Part shown: positions 57,564-64,000 of the stretch, in pieces
Layout of the letters: each line of letters begins with the position of its first letter
Position numbering within the stretch: position 1 is the first letter of the stretch
Assembly: GCA_014905825.1 (NCBI GenBank)
Contig: JACGCN010000044.1
Span: 1-64,000, forward strand
DNA: 64,000 nt
Direction: 5' to 3'
Origin: Lyophyllum atratum
Taxonomy: Eukaryota > Basidiomycota > Agaricomycetes > Agaricales > Lyophyllaceae
Notes under the pieces: model-generated
Database searches by the model: none
What the model was told of the DNA's origin: nothing
Seen by the model: the letters and a program-made list of their open reading frames with translations, nothing else
Translations under genes and position numbers: made by a program

Positions 57564-60276
57564 TCATGATTCGCTCTTCTGAGTCTTCAGCTCGACGATA
57601 ACATTGACAGTCATGAGGACGGTATAGGACGCGATCAGTAGCACACCCCAGCGTCGGCTCAAGAAATAGTCGTTCATGGGCACATAGATAAGGGTAGCAG
57701 CCAGGAGAATAAGAAGCCCGATAGTGCTCACGAAGAGTGTAGTGGAGAAATGTATGGTGTAGGGTGTCGATGTCTGTTGGGTGATATATGTCCCAGATAC
57801 ACCAACACCAAGTAGGATGTTGAGCATCGGACCGCCGAAACACGCAGAAAAACCCATGATGGGGGCAAAGACCTGAGATAGAAGGATATCTGAGCTCCAT
57901 TGCCACTTGATCATAGTGGTCCACCTACCGCTACGCTCATATTCGCCACTAGATCAGCCAAGGAGTTGCCAACAGCAAATATCGTTAACCCGATGATAGC
58001 ATCGGAAAGTCCGAAGATGAAACCAAATGTCTGTTGAACTCAAATAAGGTGGGATAGTAGAAGACATAGGATTCTGAACTCACTTGAAGCACGTTCACAA
58101 CCTCGTCTGCGATAGCCATGATCCACACGATGGCCACCAAAAAGCCCATCGAGCAGCGAGCCATCCTCGCCGTTGGATGATCACCCTTACCAGCAAATGC
58201 GATCACGAGCACTGCAGTCACGAAGCCGCCAATGGCTGCACCGATGTACAGAGCCACTTGATGACGAGTTCCGTCTTATGATGCAAATTGTTAGAAGCGC
58301 AGTCATAGAAAGATATAAAAGAGAATACTGACGGAACAAAACGGCGACGCAAAACAGGGGCGCTAGTATACACTGCACGGCCATGAGCCACTTGTTGAAT
58401 AACATCTCATGCATGTCCTCCAAAACCTCCTCCTCTGCAATGAGCACGCGCGCCTCGCCTTCCTCCTCAAAATCTACCAGACGGCCATCACCTTGATGAT
58501 GCGGCTTCTCTGGTGACGTACTCGAGAATTGATATGGCGTCACAACGACTGGCAATGTCAATGTTAGGAGCATGACAGCTGGCGTAGCAAATATCGCCGC
58601 AATCTGGCCGAGGATGCTCTGGCTCCCGAAATGGTGCAACGACGGAAATAGAGTGTGAAAGATCTGCTTGAGGACGTGATATGCTTTCTGCCGCCGTGTT
58701 GGCGGCACATAGTTTTGTGATTCGGTATCGCCATCCGAGATTGTTGGTGAAGCGGAAGTGCGGATGATCGACGGGACAACTGTACTTGGTGAATGTATGA
58801 GGCCAAAGTACTCACTCGAGTCGTTGTCAAGCATGTTGCTGGGTTCCTCTGATATAACGGGTGACCGAGCTGGGGTTGCATGGAGAGACAATCGACTTCG
58901 GTCATCGAGGGCCACTGCGTTCATTGCTGCGTCCCATGGGTCGTTGTCTCTACTAGATAGGGAGGACCTGGGCGTACGCTGGCGGGATGCAGGGTGGGCG
59001 TGATAGTGACCTCCGGCATACGGTGTCACGGGGCTTTCGAAGAAATTCAACGCTGTACCCGCTGCTTGATGCTGCAATGAATTGACCACATGTCGGAACT
59101 CGAGAGCCCCAACAAGCGAGAACGAAGGTATCTGCGCATGCGATGCCGCGGAGGGCGGGGTCGGAGACGGATTCCTTGAGTGCGGGCGCCGGGGCAGATT
59201 TGTCTGGATCCGTGGTCGTGCCGGTGCTGATATAGAGCGAACTTGATGTTCTGGAGGTGGCGGAGAAATGGAAATGGCGATATCCGAGGGCCCAGAAGGA
59301 CCATCTTCGTGGGTTCAGGATACGATTACAGAGATATTTTCTGAATGCACTCACTGTAGTCTCTGTACGGCTCAGTCACAGTAAACTCGTCATCCTCGTA
59401 CTCTGCTCGCCTCATCGCTTCCGTGTGCCGTTTCACCTCTTGTCGCCGCTCCCACCAGCTGCCCACGACCACAAGCGCAACATAAAAGAAATAGACCCCG
59501 ATGAGCAGGCCTGCCTCCCAAGGACGTATTTGGCCATCCCAGAGAATCACCAACAGCAGGGATACTGCGACTGTGAAGAACCCCACGTCGCGAAGGAAGG
59601 GTCCACGAGAAACCTTGAATGGCTTGATGACGCACATCGACCCCACCACGCACGACACGATAAATGAAGCAGCGCCAAGTAGCTCCCCAATGGCCAAGCT
59701 CCCCGAATTCGCTTTCATAGCTGAGAACGTCGAGAATACATCTGGACTCCCATTCCCAAAGGCAAGAAACGTGACACCTGCGACGTTTTCATCTAAGCCG
59801 AGGAGCTGTGCAATCGTCGCGAGGTTGGGAGTGAAAAAGTCGGATGCGCTGATTCCAAGGGTCGAGAAGAGGAAGATGAGCCATACAAGGAGGGCTGTAA
59901 ACGCAAGCGGTCGCAGTGGCAGACTTGTGCAGAAGTAGTGCTTAAGGTAGTTGATGGAAAGGAAGGTATGGGATGCGGGGCAAGCGTTCTGGACGTGTGC
60001 GCATTGGTTTGCTGTGGGGTGAGCAAGAGGACGACACTGGATCGAGATCAGTAGGTTCGATACTTCTGTGACATGATATAGACTCACCTGCTTGTCAAAA
60101 TCGCCAGAGATTGACGAAACGTCGGGGTGGAGAAGCTCGTGCGATATGCGTTTCACCAGGCTATTATCTCCGCGCAGCAAGCTTGCGTCTTGGACAGCAT
60201 AGCGACTTTGAGACCACAGTAAAACATTGATAGCTAGAACGAGTGCGAAAATAAACCTGGCCGGGTTATGCGACAT
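57564..60276 (-). CDS. Sodium/calcium exchanger of the NCLX/CCX type
   Basis: Exons, 5' to 3': 60276-60088, 60036-59355, 59304-58333, 58274-58084, 58030-57929, 57872-57564; 814 aa, in frame. It contains the two inverted alpha repeats of CaCA cation exchangers: alpha-1 with VTFLAFGNGSPDVFS (Gly at about 157) and alpha-2 with LTIFAVGNSLADLVANMS (about 699). About ten or more membrane segments are split by a long cytosolic loop (about 310-570) that is Pro/Ser-rich and has a short acidic stretch (DFEEEGEARVLIAEEE). The GNGSPD signature points to the NCLX/CCX branch (SLC8B1-like), different from the VCX1-type gene at 10.9 kb. The N-terminus (MSHNPARFIFALVLAINVLL) could be a signal anchor. Cellular membrane not determinable; ER or vacuole in fungi by inference. 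Confidence 0.93.
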
Positions 60277-60476
60277 GAGGGAGGCTAGTTGGAAAGCAAA
60301 CACATGGAATACGTCGACGTTGGAGTCGTTGTGCGGTGCATGGACGCCCTCGATGTCCAATTCGGGAAGGCTGTCCCTGTTTATTTATGGCTACTGGATG
60401 TACCAAACAGAAAACACGATTAAAGTGGAAGTATCGACTAATTTACAGGTTTACACTAGGGTAAGAACGTCTGCTC

Positions 60477-62640
60477 TTATTCACGGAGCCAGCCTATGGT
60501 TGGTGTCAATAAAGGTAGCGAAAAAGTGTGCGTCCGTAGGCGAAAACCCACCATCGTCTCCACTTTGCTTTCAATATCCGAGGAGTGCACTCCACGTCGC
60601 TCTTCTGCTCCACCATCTCGGCTGGAGATCTGTAGGAACATTAATAAACTGAAATAACCGGCAGATAAAGCTGCTACCCGAATCATGCTTGACGGGTCGT
60701 CGTGCGTAGCCACTGATGCAAGGCGGAAGCTTGTGGACATGGCCTCACTGCTGTCTTCCTGTCCCTTGCCCCGCAAGGACTTCCGCGAATTAAGGGTTGC
60801 GAGGAGAGAATTCGCGTACACTATATCAAAGACGTGAATGATATGGCAGAAGCAGGGATGAAGGTCACATACATTTTCCGATGATGAAATCGAAAGCAAA
60901 GGAGTAAAATGAATGGGGCACGGCCACGAACTGCAGATGAGACTGATAAGCGGGCTTGCCCCAGGACCTGGGGAAGTCAACTCACAATGACAACTTCGAT
61001 GACTGCTACAGCCCTGCAAGCAAGTTAATAGGCACCAGCAAAGACAGGATGACTAGACCCACGAGGTAAGAATGCATCGATTGATTGCATATACAATGAG
61101 TTTGTTGATAATGGTATTGGTATCCTCGTAGTCTGACCGGTTGCTCGCTAAAAGGAGACACAAGGCGGTCGCTATGAAAATATCTGACAAGATCGCAAAG
61201 ACTGCGAAAGGTAGCACGCTGATGAACTGAAAATGCCGACGTTAGAAGTATGAAGCGCGTCCAACTGGAAACTTCGCATCACGTTGACTTCTTTCAGCCG
61301 GGCGAATTCCTTCTTGAGGAAGCTAGAAATACAATGTCGTCAGGATGAAGCTGCACTGTGTGGACTAGCAACTGACAAGAAAACGACAGTTTCTGTAAGA
61401 GGAAATTATACCATTAGCGATGCTAGTATGTAATGGATGTCCTATAGGGCTGAGCTTACCGATTCCGAGGACTACATGCCCCAACGTGACTTAGCTCCAA
61501 GTCTTTTTTATATAGAGTGGCCGCATGAACTCACAGAAATGTACAAGGACACTTAATCCCTGAATGTTCACTGTCAGCGACGCTTGATCGCAACATGAAA
61601 GATGGCGCGTTGACGTACGATGATGCCTGACAGCCACCATTTTAGGCGATCGGGACTCACTGTGAAAGAGTTCAGGTCTCGCAACATGCCTTTATCTCGG
61701 TCCGGGGTGCGACGTACGGGTATATATGCGTTTGGTGAAAAAACTAAGGCAGGAGATGTGAGTATTGATTGACGTTACAGAGAAAAACAGGCAGCAAGGG
61801 CAGCCTACCATTGAACGACGAATGCGATGATAATCTACCATATATGTATCAATGTTGATCCCTAGCTGACGCGAAAATTGACTCACATTAATAGCTATAG
61901 ATGTCTGCCAATGCAAGAATATTTAATTCGACGGTGGGGCATCAAAAATCAACCTGGGATTCACGAATAATGACCTATGGGGATATGGAGGTGAACAATT
62001 GATTTGCAGAAGGAGCTTTGTGTACACGCACCAAGTCCCTTCCAAGAGGTTCTGCACGTTCCCGAAGCCTGATATCTTGGAGAACCGAAATCTGTAAATC
62101 AATATCACAGAGGCCATGTCAAAGAACGGCGTACAAGATAATGATACATGGTATGGCACACTGTTGGCATAAACGTGGTCAGATTTGGTAGTGGAGGTGT
62201 CAAGGTGCACAAACTTAGGATCACATGTATTGAGTCCAATGTCCTGGTACAAGGCGGATGTTAGTGGTACTATAAAGGACTGCCGGCAATATTGATGAAA
62301 ATAGAAGCACCATATTGTGGCCACCTGGGGATGTGTGATGTTAGTGGACTTGTGTCAAATATTCCAATACACGCTTAGTACTTACAAGAAGCTTCAGCCC
62401 ATATCCATCCTTTGGATAGTATGTGTAGTAGAAGTATGCCTGGTAGATGTACAAGTGGTAAGAGGTTGACGGAAGATGAACAGAGGCGGGGACTTACCTG
62501 CAAGGTCGTAATGCCGTAGACGCTCATGGTCAACAATGCCCCTATGAACATCGCGCCTTCCATCCAACATTAGCATCCACCCGCGATCAAGAACGGACGT
62601 ACAGCTCACCAAAGGTTTGGGCCATATCGAGCTGAGGCAT
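60477..62640 (-). CDS. Multi-pass membrane protein of the DUF6534 type
   Basis: A highly fragmented gene of about 18 exons. I could place exon 1 (62640-62610), 62556-62498, 62439-62386, 62324-62311 (14 nt), 62243-62215 (29 nt) and 62160-62135. Later exons run down to a stop at 60477, where the 3' splicing is less sure. Key segments, in order, are FGAMFIGALLTMSVYGITTL, AYFYYTYYPKDGYGLKLL, VATIWTLDSIHVILMCHTMY with HYL, SIAINIIIAFVVQ, LSPDRLKWWLSGII and LLLASNRSDYEDTNTIINKL, then AFDFIIGK and a soluble tail. These match the seven-helix-like proteins with a C-terminal DUF6534 domain, expanded in mushrooms and of unknown function. The 5' start gives the usual TFGAMFIGALL beginning. Confidence 0.8.
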
Positions 62641-64000
62641 ACCAGGCTCGGGATGGCTGCGGGGAACGCAGAGGGTGGTGGCCAAGAGGAAGGGCGTGTC
62701 AGTGGTGCAGATGATGGAGAAGAGTCATGGACTGGACGTCGTGACCAAAAACTCCTTCGCGTCGAAAATTCCATCTGGATTTTTGGAAGACTGAGCACCT
62801 TTGTATCCCGATCACATTGATCAGGGTCCTACATATGGTCCGCTCTTGATCTCGATCAATTGATCCTACATGCTTCTTTAGACTTTTGGTTAGCTCCTGT
62901 GATGATACATAGCCCCATTTTCCATTCCTGACTGGTGCTCGTCGAGGCTGATTCATGCAATGCCGCCGATGTTCCCGGGTGTATACTCAAACCCAACTGG
63001 AACCGAACCAATTCTTACTGCCTGCATGGCTATCCCTTCAAGGAATGCTCGGTGCTGCCAGATTTCACCCTACGCATGTCCACATGGCGCTTCTTACGGT
63101 TAGGAGGGCTCCACTGATGCGATCCCCACACAGAAGTTCAAGGTTAGTAGTTACGGCCTAGAGCCTCGAAGTCGCATACACTGACAGTATTTCGGGGAGG
63201 CAAGGCGACTTCTTATCAGAGGGATACGACATCGAATTGGCCATTCGGTGCTTTCCAACTCCGAGGCAGATTTACACGCCAGCGACGCTCATCCGGCTTT
63301 GTGGTCACAGGTAAGAATTACGGCAACGGTGCATCTGGAACAGCTGTCATCCCGGGAACTATTGACGAAATGTGGTTTCCAGGTCAGATGAATCCTCTAT
63401 ACGCTTGCAATCTCGTCGAGAGAGAATTTGGGCTGACCGGAATAACTTCTTTTTTTGTTAGGTGCGCCTTATAACCAGTACTGATCTATATTCTGATGGT
63501 GTTGCCAAGACCACTGGGAAGTCAAAGTTTTAAGTCCAAAGTTCCGCGCAGGCCAGGCCAGGCCGCTTCACTTGACAATCTCTACTTTCCTGGTGTGTAA
63601 AAACTTATAGTAATCCCCGCGTCGAAGACAGCGACCATCTGCACTGCGTCTGACCTTTTTCTGTCCTTGCCTTCGAGAAGAAAATGGTCGGAGTCACGGT
63701 CATACTGGGTAGACACAACTTGTTGAGCGTTCCCCATGTGCCAAAGACGCACACTAGTAGCTGAGTGAAGTCAATACTTAGATCAATAAGATAATCAGTG
63801 AGATAAACCAAATTTGGACACCTGCAACAAGTCTCAGCCGCACTTCAAATACTACCTCCCTTCTCTCGATGCTTACTTGCTATACATCGAACTATCTCTG
63901 TGACGATGCTTTTCTTCGCCTCTGTACACGGCTCACATGAAGACCACTCTTTAGCCGATTCTCATCTGGCATCATTTTCACATTGATCACGCGCATGCTT
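62641..64000. other. Right edge: no gene supported; two possible exon fragments
   Basis: No complete gene seen. On the plus strand, 63186-63311 is open between a GACAG acceptor and a CACAG|GTAAGA donor and reads protein-like (GDFLSEGYDIELAIRCF, PATLIRLCGH). On the minus strand a hydrophobic open stretch (VQIWFISLIILLI) lies near 63785-63822. Neither can be tied to a family or to neighbouring exons inside the window. Confidence 0.35.

Noticed and set aside
61923..62324. 133-aa minus-strand open frame in the DUF6534-type gene
   Set aside because: It runs through introns; the spliced frames match the family far better.

Overview
The window is nuclear DNA of a filamentous basidiomycete, most likely an Agaricomycete. 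Genes are intron-dense, with typical introns of 45-70 nt and many very short exons. Intergenic spaces are short. Several families are typical of mushrooms: a DUF6534-type membrane protein, a DUF4419 protein, F-box/LRR proteins, a KRE9-like GPI protein and a PAS-GATA regulator. All gene models below were spliced by eye from GT-AG (three times GC-AG) signals, reading-frame continuity and family motifs. Exon borders are predictions, but nearly all models close in frame.

Layout. 0.9-5.3 kb: a peroxisomal beta-oxidation pair, a two-SDR hydroxyacyl-CoA dehydrogenase and a separate enoyl-CoA hydratase 2, each ending in AKL. Together they equal the single yeast Fox2/MFE-2 polypeptide. 6.7-8.1 kb: DUF4419 protein. 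8.9-10.4 kb: pyruvate dehydrogenase E1 beta. 10.9-13.75 kb (minus): VCX1-like Ca2+/H+ exchanger. 15.1-17.5 kb (minus): F-box/LRR protein. 17.5-20.4 kb: about 3 kb without a convincing gene, with a perfect 80-bp tandem duplication. 20.5-21.1 kb (minus): ERG28, divergent from a 1050-aa disordered protein (21.3-24.5 kb). 25.0-25.9 kb: unknown protein. 26.3-28.1 kb: CS-domain tail-anchored protein. 28.4-30.0 kb: SDS22. 30.9-33.5 kb: compact run of thiamine pyrophosphokinase, MoaD-like sulfur carrier and metallo-beta-lactamase hydrolase. 33.6-35.0 kb (minus): CCDC174 homologue, then tRNA-Tyr. 35.5-42.5 kb (minus): a 2153-aa acidic repeat protein ending in a CaaX box. 43.1-44.1 kb (minus): GPI-anchored KRE9-like protein. 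44.4-47.5 kb (minus): PRMT5. 48.7-49.6 kb (minus): ankyrin protein, divergent from a WC-2-like PAS-GATA factor (49.7-52.4 kb). 53.5-56.8 kb (minus): SMP/C2 protein of the Mug190 type. 57.6-60.3 kb (minus): NCLX-type cation exchanger. 60.5-62.6 kb (minus): DUF6534-type membrane protein.

Most genes are housekeeping and not functionally linked. The clear functional unit is the split beta-oxidation pair. Two Ca2+ exchangers of different subfamilies and a membrane-contact-type SMP/C2 protein share the window, which may be chance. The most novel object is the giant acidic CaaX protein: it has recent 228-bp repeats, a recurring tryptophan motif on phase-0 exons and a predicted lipid anchor. Two otherwise well-conserved genes carry apparent single-base frameshifts that need checking against reads.
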